Source: Plastoroseomonas hellenica (lineage in GTDB: Bacteria; Pseudomonadota; Alphaproteobacteria; Acetobacterales; Acetobacteraceae). From it: a stretch of 64,000 bases of DNA. A program made the position numbers and the translations under genes. The DNA lies in contig NZ_JAAGBB010000027.1 in the NCBI RefSeq assembly GCF_018129085.1, forward strand, positions 1 to 64,000, read 5' to 3'. This document shows, piece after piece, positions 1-8,731 of this stretch; positions within the stretch are counted from its first letter, which is position 1; each line of letters starts with the position of its first letter. The notes beneath the pieces are model-generated. The model was not told where the DNA came from. It ran no database searches and saw nothing but the letters and a program-made list of their open reading frames with translations.

Positions 1-196
1 CGGTGGTGCCGTCGGTCTGCTTGGTGACGGTGATTTCGCTGACCGAGACGATGGAGCTCTCACGGGTGGAGTTGCCATAGGCCGAGGCGATGCCGCGGCC
101 GATGCCGAACTGGAAGCTCTCGAGGTTGATCCACTTCTCGTAGCCCTGGATGTTCGACTCACCCTGGACGCCGTCGTAGTTGAGCATGATGGCCAT
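1..196 (-). CDS. hcp: Hcp-family type VI secretion tube protein, 5' part only
   Basis: The reading frame starts at 196 on the minus strand and runs off the left edge, so only about 65 N-terminal residues are visible and the 3' end is missing. It begins MAIMLNYDGVQGES and continues with GYEKWINLESFQFGIGRGI and a segment with STRESS and SEITVTK. That pattern is the opening beta-strand region of Hcp, whose hexameric rings stack into the inner tube of the type VI secretion system and carry effectors out of the cytoplasm. An AGGA ribosome binding site lies just upstream of the start (about 204-210 on the plus strand). No other type VI gene is visible; any would lie left of the window. Family assignment is from the N-terminal pattern only. 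Some Hcp genes are orphans, so a complete secretion system cannot be inferred. Confidence 0.85.
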   Translation of the reverse strand, partial: MAIMLNYDGVQGESNIQGYEKWINLESFQFGIGRGIASAYGNSTRESSIVSVSEITVTKQTDGTT

Positions 197-358
197 GATG
201 GCGGTTCCTGATCAGGAAGTTTGCGGTGTCCGGGAGGCGGCTAGGCGCTCACCCTCGACCGATCTGATACCGAAATAACTGTTCCGAGGGAAGAGTCTTT
301 CGAATGACCTTTCCGTGATCATGCGTTCCACGCCCACCTGGATAGCCACCCCCCGACT

Positions 359-1120
359 TCAGCGCGCGTAGTCTGGCTCCTCGCGGTCCAGCACGCGGCG
401 CCAGGCATCGAGGTGCAGCCGCGCATCCAGCCGCTCGCCCCAGGGGCCGGTGTGATTGCGGCGCAGGCCTTCGGGCAGCTTGTGCAGGGGCTGGCCGGTC
501 TGCATCGCCGTCATCTGGTACATGCAGGTGCGCTCGGCCATGTAGGTCTCGTCGAAGGCGTCATGCACGGTGGGGCCCACCACCGTCACGCCATGGCCGC
601 GCATCAGCATGATGGTCTTGTCGCCCATCAAGCGCGCGATGCGGTCGCCCTCGGTGTCGTCATGCACCGGCTCGCTGCCCTCGTCGTCGTAGACGGTGCG
701 ATCGTTCAGCAGCAGGCTGTTATGGTGCGAGAGGGAGAATTCCGCGCCCTCAATCATCGACAACGCCGTGAGGTAGCGCGGGTGCACATGCACCACGCAG
801 GCCGCCTTGGGGTTGGCCATGTGGATGCGGGCATGGATGTGGAAGGCCACCTTGCGCAGCTCGCCCCTGCCGCGCAGCACGCGGCCCGCCAGGTCGCAGA
901 CGATCAGGTCGCTGGCGCGCAATTCCTGGAACAGGAAGCCGCGGGGATTGATGAGGAACAGCGGCTCCTCGCCCGCCAGCATCAGGCTGTTGTGGTTGCC
1001 GATATGCTCGTTCCAGCCCAGCCGCGCGCCGATACGGAACACCGCCGCCATGTCGCAGCGCTGCGCCCATTCGCGCGCCTCGACCTCGCTGCTGCTCAGG
1101 CTGGCCAGGACATTCGCCAT
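359..1120 (-). CDS. class II aldolase/adducin family protein
   Basis: A 253-residue cytoplasmic protein of the class II (zinc) aldolase/adducin family, whose members split or decarboxylate hydroxy-acid or sugar-phosphate substrates, or epimerise L-ribulose 5-phosphate. Visible landmarks are GNHNS at 41-45 (the substrate-loop GN motif), HVH at 111-113 and H176 in RGHGV, which together give the expected three-histidine zinc site. Length is normal. The frame stays open far upstream, but homology starts at MANVLASLSS, so the start at 1120 was chosen. The gene diverges from the peptide-type ABC operon at 1325, with 204 bp between them that must hold both promoters. Its substrate cannot be read from the sequence; proximity suggests it acts on something imported by that transporter, which is inference. 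The FucA-type acid/base glutamate is not evident, so aldolase activity proper is not assured. Confidence 0.85.
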   Translation of the reverse strand: MANVLASLSSSEVEAREWAQRCDMAAVFRIGARLGWNEHIGNHNSLMLAGEEPLFLINPRGFLFQELRASDLIVCDLAGRVLRGRGELRKVAFHIHARIHMANPKAACVVHVHPRYLTALSMIEGAEFSLSHHNSLLLNDRTVYDDEGSEPVHDDTEGDRIARLMGDKTIMLMRGHGVTVVGPTVHDAFDETYMAERTCMYQMTAMQTGQPLHKLPEGLRRNHTGPWGERLDARLHLDAWRRVLDREEPDYAR

Positions 1121-1324
1121 GCTCTTCTCTCCAAGCGCCGCGCCATCCTGCCGCGTTGTCGCATGCCATGCCAGCGCCGAGCTTCCACTCCCGCAGGAGC
1201 CGTCGACCGGCGCCACATGTGCTGGCGCCACGCGGCCTCCGGCTACGCGGCGGCCCGTTTCACAACCGGTTGACGGCCCGCCGCACGCGGCCGAGAGTTT
1301 TGGCGCCTCGGAAGGGATTCCAGC

Positions 1325-2890
1325 ATGAAACGCCTGCTGATCGCCTCCTGCCTCGCCTCCGCCGTCATCGCCGGACCCTTGCACGCGGAACGCTTCACCT
1401 GTCCCGCCCGCGGTGGCGACATCGTCTTCGGCCAGGAAGCGAATGTGAATTCGCTGGACCAGATGACGTCCAATACCATCTCCACCCGCAATATCGCGAT
1501 GAACATCTTCGAAACGCTGATGACGCGCGATGAGAACAACAATCCCATCCTGGAACTCGCGGAGAGCATGACCGCGGCGCCGGACGGGATGACCTATACC
1601 TTCCGTCTGCGTTCCGGCGTCACCTTCCACAATGGCAAGCCGCTGACCTCGGCCGATGTCGCGGCGTCCTTCAATCGCTACAACCGCATCGGCCTGCAGC
1701 GCAGCACGCTCGACAATGTGGCGGGCTGGGACACGCCCGATCCGATGACCTTCGTCATCCGCATGAAGCAGGCGCAGCCCACCTTCATCGAGGCGCTCTC
1801 CTCCTTCTCGGTCCCCATCGTCATCATCCCCGCTGAGCTCGAGAATGACGAGCGGCAGCAGTTGCGCACGATCGGCACCGGTCCCTTCCGCCTGCTGGAA
1901 TTCACCCCCGGCAGCCATGCGCGTCTCGGCCGTTACGACGGCTACAGCCCCAACCCCGCCTTCGAGCAGCGGACCGGCTTCGGCGGCTATCGCGTGGCCT
2001 GCGTGGACACCGTGACCTTCCGCATCGTCACCGAAGCCTCCGCCCGCGTGGCCGGCCTCGAGACCGGTGCGCTGCAGGCGGTGGAGGATGTGCCCACCCG
2101 CTCTCTGGAAGGGCTGCGCCGCAACAGCGCCATCACCGTGCTGCCCTTGCAGAACTGGTGGATCCAGATCGCGCTGCCCAACACCGCGATCCCGCCCACC
2201 AACAACCTGGCCTTCCGCCGCGCCGTGCAGGCTGCATTGGGCGTGGAGGACATCATGGATGCCGCGACGGATGGCAATTTCCGCCTCAACATCGGCTTCC
2301 AGTTCCCCAACCAGGCGACCTACACGGATGCGGGCCGCGAGACCTACAACATCAACGACCCGCAGCGCGCACGCGCCCTGCTGCGCGAGGCAAACTACCG
2401 CAACGAGCCCATCATCATCCTGACCAACCGCGACTATCCGCCGATGTACAACGCGGCCCTGGTGATGGAGCAGCAGCTCAAGGCGGTTGGGATCAACGCC
2501 AGCCTGCGGGTGGTGGATTGGCCCACCTCGGTGCAGATGTCGCAGCGGCTGAACAACGATGAATGGCACTTCTTCCACAGCGGTTGGGGCACGCAGCCGG
2601 CGCTGGGTGCGCTCGCCACCATGCAGTTCCTGGTCTCGCCCAATGCCGCCTATCGCCCGCGCGACGACCGCGACGACCCCGAGGTGCTGGCCGCCTGGAA
2701 CGCGATGAACAACCTGCCCGACCAGGCCGCGCGCAACGCCGCCTTCGCCACCATGCAGCGGCTCATCCTGGAACGCGCCTATGCCTACCCCTTCGGCTCG
2801 CTGACCAAGGTGCAGGCCGTGCGTTCCAATCTCCAGGGCTTCACACCCTTCCGCATACCCCGCTTCTCCAACGTCTGGCTGCAGCGCTGA
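1325..2890 (+). CDS. ABC transporter substrate-binding protein, family 5 (peptide/opine type)
   Basis: A 521-residue periplasmic solute-binding protein of the DppA/OppA family (SBP family 5). It has a signal peptide (MKRLLIASCLASAVIAG, probable cut after the following HA at about 22) and the family pattern: a SLDQMTSN segment near the mature N-terminus, YTFRLRSGVTFHNGKPLTSADV around 90-110, then GTGPFRL. It captures the solute for the permeases at 2904 and 3841 and the ATPases at 4707 and 5678, all downstream on the same strand with gaps of 14 bp or less. Family 5 proteins bind peptides, opines, glutathione, nickel or sugars, so the ligand is not determined. The downstream deacylase hints at N-acylated amino acids. 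The start is the first ATG before the signal peptide. Confidence 0.92.
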   Translation: MKRLLIASCLASAVIAGPLHAERFTCPARGGDIVFGQEANVNSLDQMTSNTISTRNIAMNIFETLMTRDENNNPILELAESMTAAPDGMTYTFRLRSGVTFHNGKPLTSADVAASFNRYNRIGLQRSTLDNVAGWDTPDPMTFVIRMKQAQPTFIEALSSFSVPIVIIPAELENDERQQLRTIGTGPFRLLEFTPGSHARLGRYDGYSPNPAFEQRTGFGGYRVACVDTVTFRIVTEASARVAGLETGALQAVEDVPTRSLEGLRRNSAITVLPLQNWWIQIALPNTAIPPTNNLAFRRAVQAALGVEDIMDAATDGNFRLNIGFQFPNQATYTDAGRETYNINDPQRARALLREANYRNEPIIILTNRDYPPMYNAALVMEQQLKAVGINASLRVVDWPTSVQMSQRLNNDEWHFFHSGWGTQPALGALATMQFLVSPNAAYRPRDDRDDPEVLAAWNAMNNLPDQAARNAAFATMQRLILERAYAYPFGSLTKVQAVRSNLQGFTPFRIPRFSNVWLQR

Positions 2891-2903
2891 GGCCGGGCCG
2901 AAA

Positions 2904-3848
2904 TTGATCAGGCTCGCCACCCGCAGCCTGCTGAGCGCGATACCGGTGCTGCTGATCGTCAGCCTGATCAGCTTCGGGCTGATGCGGCTGATCCCGGGCG
3001 ACCCGGCGGCGGCGATCGCCGGCATCTCGGCGACGCCCGCGCAGATCGCGCAGCTCCGCCAGGACCTCGGGCTGGACGAGCCGCTGCTGTTCCAACTGCT
3101 GCAATACTACAAGGGGCTGTTCCAGGGGGACTTTGGCCGGTCGCTGCTGCTGGGCAAGGGCGTGCTGGCCGCCACGGCGGAGCGGCTGCCGGTCACCATC
3201 GGCCTCTCGCTCTACGCCATGATCTTCACGCTGATCATCGGCATCGGCTGCGGCATCATCGCCGCACTCCGGCAGAATAGCTGGGTGGATCAGGCGGCGA
3301 TGATGTTCGCGATGATCGGCATCTCCGTGCCCAATTTCTTCCTGGGGCTGCTGATGATCATCCTCTTCGCGGTGAAGCTCGGCTGGCTGCCCAGCGGCGG
3401 CTACATCCCCTTCACGGAGAACCCCTGGGGCTGGCTGCAAAGCACCGCCATGCCGGCCTTCTCGTTGGCGCTTCTGCAGGCGGGACTGCTGGCGCGCATC
3501 ACCCGCTCCTCGATGCTGGAGGTGCTGCGGCAGGACTATATCCGGACCGCCCGTGCCAAGGGCCTGCCGGGGCGCGTCGTCATCTTCAAGCACGCGCTGT
3601 CCAATGCGCTGATCCCCATCGTCACAGTGGTGGGGATCATCGTCTCGCTGCTGCTATCGGGCGCCGTGGTGACCGAGTCTCTGTTCTCGCTGCCCGGCAT
3701 GGGGCTGTTGCTGACCCAGGCGGTACTGAACCGGGACTATCCCATGGTGCAGGGCGGGCTGCTGCTGGTGACGGGCTTCCTGGTGGCGGTGAATATCGCC
3801 GTCGACATGCTCTACGCCGTGCTGGACCCGCGGGTGCGCTATGATTGA
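2904..3848 (+). CDS. ABC transporter permease, DppB type
   Basis: A 314-residue inner-membrane permease, first of the two subunits forming the channel of this peptide-type importer. It opens with a long hydrophobic segment (about residues 9-30), then the family N-terminal region with PGDPAAAIAG, further membrane helices, and the cytoplasmic coupling loop DYIRTARAKGLPGR at about 213-226 that contacts the ATPases. The chosen start is a TTG at 2904, because the nearest in-frame ATG lies inside the first membrane helix. No clear Shine-Dalgarno is visible in the 13 bp after the previous stop, so translation may depend on coupling. The 3' end overlaps the next permease by 8 bases. Confidence 0.92.
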   Translation: MIRLATRSLLSAIPVLLIVSLISFGLMRLIPGDPAAAIAGISATPAQIAQLRQDLGLDEPLLFQLLQYYKGLFQGDFGRSLLLGKGVLAATAERLPVTIGLSLYAMIFTLIIGIGCGIIAALRQNSWVDQAAMMFAMIGISVPNFFLGLLMIILFAVKLGWLPSGGYIPFTENPWGWLQSTAMPAFSLALLQAGLLARITRSSMLEVLRQDYIRTARAKGLPGRVVIFKHALSNALIPIVTVVGIIVSLLLSGAVVTESLFSLPGMGLLLTQAVLNRDYPMVQGGLLLVTGFLVAVNIAVDMLYAVLDPRVRYD

Positions 3849-4710
3849 GGCGGAGGATATCCCCGAGCGCCGCGAGCACCGCGCCACGCTGCGGCGGTTG
3901 CTGCGGCACAGGCTGTTTGTCAGCGGCCTGTTCCTGTTCGGCATCGTGGCCGTGGTGGCGGCACTGGCGCCCTTCATCACCGATGTCGATCCGAACCGGC
4001 TATCCATGCGCAACAAGTTCCTGGCGCCCGGCGGGAACTGGGTGTTCGGCACCGATGGTTTCGGCCGCAGCCTCTGGTCGCGTGTCGTCTGGGGCGCGCA
4101 GCTTTCCATGATCATCGGCGCTTCGGTCGTGGCGCTGAACGCTATCTTCGGCACGCTGATCGGCGCAGCGGCGGGATATTTCCGCCGGCTCGACACCATG
4201 CTGATGCGGGTGAATGACGCGCTGATGGCCTTCCCTGCCATCCTGCTCGCCATCGCCGTCACCTCGGTGCTCGGGCCATCGACGCTCAACGTGATCCTGG
4301 CTCTCAGCATCGTCTATATCCCGCGCACCGCGCGCATCGTGCGCTCCTCAGTCATCGTGCTGCGGGAGATGGAGTATGTGCAGGCGGCGGTCGCCGCCGG
4401 GGCCGGGCATTGGCGCATCCTGCGCCACCACATCCTGCCCAATGCGATGGCGCCGATGATCGTGCAGCTCTCCTTCCTCTTTGCCTATGCGGTGCTGTCG
4501 GAGGCGACACTCTCCTTCCTCGGCGTGGGCGCCGTGCCGCCCACCCCCACCTGGGGCAACATCATGTCCGAGGGGCGGGACTTCATGCGCGAGGCCCCCT
4601 GGATCATCACCATTCCCGGCATCGCGCTGATGGTCACCGTGATGGGCCTGAACCTGCTGGGCGACGGCCTACGCGACGTGCTCGACCCGCGTCTACGGAT
4701 CCAGCAGTGA
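3841..4710 (+). CDS. ABC transporter permease, DppC type
   Basis: A 289-residue inner-membrane permease, partner of the DppB-type protein just upstream, with which it overlaps by 8 bases. A charged cytoplasmic N-terminus of about 25 residues precedes the first membrane helix (LFVSGLFLFGIVAVVAAL). Then comes the family loop WVFGTDGFGRSLWSRV, and the EAA-type coupling loop around MEYVQAAVAAGAGHWRILRH. The C-terminus [14 protein letters not shown] is the standard DppC/OppC ending. The stop codon overlaps the GTG start of the ATPase gene that follows, a sign of tight translational coupling. Confidence 0.93.
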   Translation: MIEAEDIPERREHRATLRRLLRHRLFVSGLFLFGIVAVVAALAPFITDVDPNRLSMRNKFLAPGGNWVFGTDGFGRSLWSRVVWGAQLSMIIGASVVALNAIFGTLIGAAAGYFRRLDTMLMRVNDALMAFPAILLAIAVTSVLGPSTLNVILALSIVYIPRTARIVRSSVIVLREMEYVQAAVAAGAGHWRILRHHILPNAMAPMIVQLSFLFAYAVLSEATLSFLGVGAVPPTPTWGNIMSEGRDFMREAPWIITIPGIALMVTVMGLNLLGDGLRDVLDPRLRIQQ

Positions 4711-5681
4711 GCCTGCTCGAGGTCCAGGACCTCACCACCGCCTTCATGACCGGGCGCGGCGAGGTGAACGCCGTCGAGGATGTGTCCTTCTCACTCAATG
4801 AGGGCGAAATCCTGGGCATTGTCGGCGAATCCGGCAGCGGCAAGTCGGTCACCGCGCTCAGCATCATGGGGCTGCTGCCCTCGCCACCCGCGCGCATCGC
4901 CGCGGGCCAGGTGCGCTTCGCCGGGCAGACGCTCACGGGCCTCTCCGAGCGCCAGATGCAGCCTATCCGCGGCCCCGGCATCGGCATGATCTTTCAGGAG
5001 CCGATGACCTCGCTCAACCCGGTCTTCTCGATCGGCGATCAGATCATGGAGACCATCCGGGCGCATGAACGCCTGCCCCAGGCGCAGCTCCGTGCCCGCG
5101 CCGTCGCCATGCTGGACAAGGTGGGCATCCCCGCTGCCGCGCGCCGGCTGGACGACTATCCGCACCAGATGTCCGGCGGCCAGCGCCAGCGCGTGATGAT
5201 CGCCATGGCGCTGGCCTGCCGCCCGCGCCTGCTGATCGCGGACGAACCCACCACCGCGCTCGACGTCACTATCCAGGCGCAGATCCTCGATCTGCTGATG
5301 GATCTGCGCGACGAGTTCGGCATGGCCATCATCATCATCACCCACAACATGGGCGTGATCGCCGAGACGGCGGACAGGGTGCTGGTGATGTATGCCGGCC
5401 GCGTCATCGAGGAGGCGCCGGCAGCGCGCATCTTCGATCATCCGCGGCATCCCTACACCCGCGGCCTGTTGGAATGCGTGCCCTCGCTGACCGAGGATCG
5501 CGCCCGCCTGGTGGCCATTCCTGGCACCCTGCCCGAGCCCGCGCGGCGCCCGGCCGGCTGCCGCTTCGCGCCGCGCTGCGCCCATGCCGAACCCTCCTGC
5601 ACGCAGGCCGTGCCTGCGCTCGAAAGCCTGGAGCCCAGCCATACCGCCGCATGCTTCCGGGCGCGGGAGCTCTCGCGATGA
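4707..5681 (+). CDS. ABC transporter ATPase, DppD type
   Basis: A 324-residue cytoplasmic ATPase that energises the importer. It shows Walker A GESGSGKS at 40-47, the Q-loop [11 protein letters not shown] near 95, the signature MSGGQRQR near 155, Walker [13 protein letters not shown] near 175, and the family C-terminal extension with [15 protein letters not shown]; the spaced cysteines there may hold an iron-sulfur cluster in some OppD/DppD proteins. I chose the GTG at 4707, which overlaps the preceding stop codon as GTGA and puts the start five residues before EVQDLTT. The frame stays open upstream, but that part is out-of-frame read-through of the permease gene. Confidence 0.93.
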   Translation: MSLLEVQDLTTAFMTGRGEVNAVEDVSFSLNEGEILGIVGESGSGKSVTALSIMGLLPSPPARIAAGQVRFAGQTLTGLSERQMQPIRGPGIGMIFQEPMTSLNPVFSIGDQIMETIRAHERLPQAQLRARAVAMLDKVGIPAAARRLDDYPHQMSGGQRQRVMIAMALACRPRLLIADEPTTALDVTIQAQILDLLMDLRDEFGMAIIIITHNMGVIAETADRVLVMYAGRVIEEAPAARIFDHPRHPYTRGLLECVPSLTEDRARLVAIPGTLPEPARRPAGCRFAPRCAHAEPSCTQAVPALESLEPSHTAACFRARELSR

Positions 5682-6670
5682 CCCAGCCGCTGCTCGAGGC
5701 CGAGGGCCTGGAGAAACACTTCGAGGTGGGCGGCGGCGGGTTCTTCGGCCTCACGCCGGCCGTCAAACTGCGCGCGGTGGATGACGTCTCGCTCAGCATC
5801 ATGCCGGGCGAAACCCTGGGGCTGGTCGGTGAATCCGGCTGCGGTAAATCCACGCTCGGCCGCTTGCTGCTGCGGCTGATCGAGCCCTCGGCCGGAAAGA
5901 TCCGCTTCGATGGTCAGGACATCACCACCCTCGGCCGCGGCGCCATGCGCGCGGTGCGCCGCGGCATGCAGATCGTCTTCCAGGATCCTTATGGCGCCCT
6001 GAACCCGCGCATGACGGTGGAGGACATCGTGGCCGAGCCGCTGGTCATCCACGGCAAGCCATCCGGCGAGGCGACCCGGCGCGAGGTGCGCGCCATGCTG
6101 GACCGCGTGGGCCTGCCGGCGCGCGCCATGGAGCGCTTTCCGCACGAATTCTCCGGCGGCCAGCGCCAACGCATCGGCATCGCCAGGGCGCTGATCCTGA
6201 AGCCCCGGCTGATCGTGTGTGACGAGGCGGTCTCGGCGCTCGATGTCTCGGTGCAGGCGCAGATCGTGAACCTGCTGCAGGACCTCCAGCGCGAGATGGG
6301 GCTGACCTATCTCTTCATCGCGCATGACCTCTCCGTGGTGCGGCATATCTCGGACCGGGTGGCGGTGATGTATCTGGGCCGGGTGGTCGAAGTGGCGGCG
6401 AAGCAGGCCATCTACGGCGCGCCGCTGCACCCTTATACCAAAGGGCTGATCGCGGCCGTGCCGGCCAGTCACCCGTCCCTGCGTTCGCGCGGGCGGCGGG
6501 TGCGCATCGCGGGCGATATCCCGAGCGCCATCAACCCACCTTCCGGCTGCCGCTTCCACACCCGTTGCCCGCATGTGATGCCCGTGTGCCGCGAGCGCGC
6601 GCCGGCATTGCTCGAAACCGCCCCCGGCCACCAGGTGGCCTGCCACCTGACAGAAATCCCGCCTGGATGA
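5678..6670 (+). CDS. ABC transporter ATPase, DppF type
   Basis: A 330-residue cytoplasmic ATPase, second of the heterodimeric pair with the DppD-type protein. Walker A is GESGCGKS at 51-58; the Q-loop [13 protein letters not shown], signature FSGGQRQR and Walker [13 protein letters not shown] follow in order. The C-terminal extension has the usual [13 protein letters not shown] cysteine group. The ATG at 5678 overlaps the previous stop codon (ATGA), so the start is secure. Eight bases separate it from the deacylase gene, so that enzyme is probably co-transcribed and acts on the imported solute. Confidence 0.93.
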   Translation: MTQPLLEAEGLEKHFEVGGGGFFGLTPAVKLRAVDDVSLSIMPGETLGLVGESGCGKSTLGRLLLRLIEPSAGKIRFDGQDITTLGRGAMRAVRRGMQIVFQDPYGALNPRMTVEDIVAEPLVIHGKPSGEATRREVRAMLDRVGLPARAMERFPHEFSGGQRQRIGIARALILKPRLIVCDEAVSALDVSVQAQIVNLLQDLQREMGLTYLFIAHDLSVVRHISDRVAVMYLGRVVEVAAKQAIYGAPLHPYTKGLIAAVPASHPSLRSRGRRVRIAGDIPSAINPPSGCRFHTRCPHVMPVCRERAPALLETAPGHQVACHLTEIPPG

Positions 6671-6677
6671 GGAAACC

Positions 6678-7706
6678 ATGCCCGAGACACCACGCCCCTC
6701 GCGCCTCGTCTCCGAGGTGGATTTCGCCCGCGACGGCAAGCAGACCGGCTATGTCCGGCTGTTCCACTCCACCCATGAATCGGCTTATGGCTTCCTGCCC
6801 GTTCCCATCGTGGTGGTGAAGAACGGCGAGGGGCCGACCGCGCTTTTCACCTCCGGCAATCACGGCGATGAGTATGAGGGCCAGGTGGCGCTGACCAATC
6901 TGGCGCAATGGCTGGAGCCTGGGATGATCCGGGGCCGGGTCATCATCCTGCCGATGGCGAACTACCCGGCGGCACTGGCGGGGCGGCGGGTATCACCCAT
7001 CGACGACCTGAACCTCAACCGCATCTTTCCCGGCGACCCCGATGGCACGGTGACGCGGCAGATCGCCCACTTCATCGACAGCCACCTGATTCCACTGGCC
7101 GATCTGGTGATCGACCTGCATTCGGGCGGCTCCTCGCTGAACTACATCCCCTGCGCGCTGGCCAGGCAATCGGCCGATCCCGCGCTGTACCAGAAGCAGT
7201 TGGCGGCGCTACGGGCGTTCGGTGCGCCCTACACCTATATCCAGGGCGGCGCGCAGGGCCAGGGCGGGGACCAGACGCTGGGCAGCGGGGCGGATCGGCG
7301 CGGCCGTATCGCGCTCGGCACGGAGCTCGGCGGCTGCGGCACGGTGAACCCGGCAGGGCTGGCGATTGCCGAGCGCGGCCTGCGCAACCTGCTTGTGCAT
7401 CTCGGCATCCTGCCGCGCGAGCATTGGCAGGAGCCGCCGCTGCCCACGCGTTTCCTGGATGTCCGGGGGCAGGATTACTATCTCTATGCGCCTGAGAACG
7501 GCGTGTTCGAGCCGCTGGTGGAGTTGGGCGACGTGGTGGTGGCAGGGCAGCCGGCAGCGCGCATCCACACGCCGGAAACGCCCTGGCGGGCGCCCGTGGA
7601 ACTCGCCTTCAACGCGGCGGGCATCGTGATGTGCAAGCGCATCCCAGCGCGGACGAAGCGAGGCGATTGCCTGTTTCATCTGGCGAGTGATCTGCCGGTG
7701 GATTGA
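6678..7706 (+). CDS. succinylglutamate desuccinylase/aspartoacylase family deacylase, DoeB-like
   Basis: A 342-residue zinc hydrolase of the AstE/AspA family (M14-like fold) that would remove an acyl group from an N-acyl amino acid. The zinc site is readable: GNHGDEYEG gives H62 and E65, DLHSGG gives H148, and TELGG gives the likely catalytic glutamate E216. Overall it resembles DoeB, the N-acetyl-diaminobutyrate deacetylase of ectoine degradation, in the FDRDGKQ-like N-terminus, the GRRVSPIDDLNLNR segment and the FPGDPDG motif. No doeA (ectoine hydrolase) gene is present here, so ectoine breakdown is not established. It is the last gene of the peptide-type ABC operon, 7 bp after the ATPase, and is followed by a palindromic repeat. 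Confidence 0.82.
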   Translation: MPETPRPSRLVSEVDFARDGKQTGYVRLFHSTHESAYGFLPVPIVVVKNGEGPTALFTSGNHGDEYEGQVALTNLAQWLEPGMIRGRVIILPMANYPAALAGRRVSPIDDLNLNRIFPGDPDGTVTRQIAHFIDSHLIPLADLVIDLHSGGSSLNYIPCALARQSADPALYQKQLAALRAFGAPYTYIQGGAQGQGGDQTLGSGADRRGRIALGTELGGCGTVNPAGLAIAERGLRNLLVHLGILPREHWQEPPLPTRFLDVRGQDYYLYAPENGVFEPLVELGDVVVAGQPAARIHTPETPWRAPVELAFNAAGIVMCKRIPARTKRGDCLFHLASDLPVD

Positions 7707-7723
7707 AGCCCTGCGGGGCCGTC

Positions 7724-7827
7724 TAGAGCATGATGCGTTCGCAAGCGCTCACGCCTCATGCTCCAGCCCTTGTTTGATCGCGTGATTCAGACTTTTTGGC
7801 GATTCCGCCTGAAGTCATCACGCTCTA
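7724..7827. repeat. palindromic intergenic repeat, copy A
   Basis: This stretch between the convergent ends of the deacylase and the quinone reductase is built of nested inverted repeats. TAGAGCATGATG at 7724-7735 pairs with CATCACGCTCTA at 7816-7827 (one mismatch), and GAGCATGATGCG at 7726-7737 pairs with the sequence at 7752-7763 (one mismatch). The right 40 bases (7788-7827), read on the minus strand, match 9649-9688 on the plus strand at 34 of 40 positions. The element could act as a bidirectional terminator or be a mobile miniature repeat. It contains the TAG stop codon of the quinone reductase gene. Confidence 0.8.
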
Positions 7828-8622
7828 GCCGGCTGCACCTTCGCCGTTCAGGTGAAGCGCGAAACCGGTCGCGCCCGGATCACCCAGGCCAGAGCGGAGC
7901 TGCAGGCTCGGGATCAGATAGTCCCCGCCATTCTGCCGCCGATAGGGAATGGGCGGCGTGGTCGCGAGCGTCCGCATCCGCTCGCGCAGGTGCTCGGCCG
8001 CGCTCTCAAAGCCGGCCGCATCGAAGCGATCGACCCTGTAGGCCACGAAGGGCGGCAGCACGTCGTAGCCGGGGTAGTAGAGGATCCCGTGATTGATCGG
8101 GAACAGCAGGTCCTCGATCGGGCCGTTCACCCCGCGGGTAGCGTAGTGCTCCTCCCAGCCGCCGGTGGTGACGATCAGCATGGCGCGCTTCCCCGCCAGC
8201 GTCCCCTCTCCGAAGCGGTCGCCCCAATGGCTGTCGCTGTGCTCGCCGACGCCATAGGCGAAGCCATAGGCATAGACCCGGTCGACCCAGCCCTTGAGGA
8301 TCGCCGGCATGCTGTACCACCAGAGCGGAAACTGCAGGATCAGGACATCGGCCCAAAGCAGCTTCTCCTGCTCGGCCCGGACGTCCGCGGTCAGGGCGCC
8401 CGCGGCAAAGGCCTCGCCGGACGCCGCGGCCGGCCGCAGCCGTGCCTCCGGCGCCAGCGCCGGGAAGTCGGCCCGGTCGACCTCGGACTTCCAGCCCTCG
8501 GCATAGAGGTCCGTCACCCGCACCTCATGGCCCTGGGCCTCGAGTTCCTGGATGGCGACGTCGCGGAGCGCGCCGTTGAGCGAGCGCGGCTCGGGATGGG
8601 CGAAGACGAGCAGGATTTTCAT
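7825..8622 (-). CDS. NAD(P)H:quinone oxidoreductase, flavodoxin-like fold
   Basis: A 265-residue cytoplasmic flavoprotein of the NQO1/MdaB/KefF group, which reduces quinones or similar acceptors by two electrons with NAD(P)H. The N-terminus KILLVFAHPEPRSLNGALRD is the flavin-phosphate loop. The segment LIQFPLWWYSMPAILKGWVD around 95-115, TGGWEEHYATRG and GILYYPGYDVLPPF are family landmarks. Length matches the family. It is divergently paired with the LysR gene at 8719 (96 bp between starts), a common arrangement in which the regulator senses an electrophile and induces the reductase. Its TAG stop falls at the edge of the palindromic repeat. Substrate unknown. Confidence 0.9.
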   Translation of the reverse strand: MKILLVFAHPEPRSLNGALRDVAIQELEAQGHEVRVTDLYAEGWKSEVDRADFPALAPEARLRPAAASGEAFAAGALTADVRAEQEKLLWADVLILQFPLWWYSMPAILKGWVDRVYAYGFAYGVGEHSDSHWGDRFGEGTLAGKRAMLIVTTGGWEEHYATRGVNGPIEDLLFPINHGILYYPGYDVLPPFVAYRVDRFDAAGFESAAEHLRERMRTLATTPPIPYRRQNGGDYLIPSLQLRSGLGDPGATGFALHLNGEGAAG

Positions 8623-8711
8623 GGGGCAGCGTTCCGATGCTTGGGAAACCGGCCCTCCAGCTAGGCGCTGTGCGAGCGATCCACTACACCTGGGTAATGC
8701 ATAGGATTATG

Positions 8712-8731
8712 CCGAATTATGGATAATTCGG
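8712..8731. promoter_or_regulatory. perfect 9-bp inverted repeat over the LysR start codon
   Basis: The nine bases CCGAATTAT at 8712-8720 and ATAATTCGG at 8723-8731 are exact reverse complements around a central GG, and the ATG at 8719-8721 lies inside. A palindrome here could be an operator used for autorepression or an RNA hairpin that limits translation. It is unusually AT-rich for this DNA. The function is inference. Confidence 0.5.

Noticed and set aside
1121-3025. Minus-strand open frame extending the aldolase to 888 residues
   Set aside because: The added part is low-complexity His/Gly/Arg-rich sequence opposite a clear ABC operon; the family N-terminus starts at 1120.
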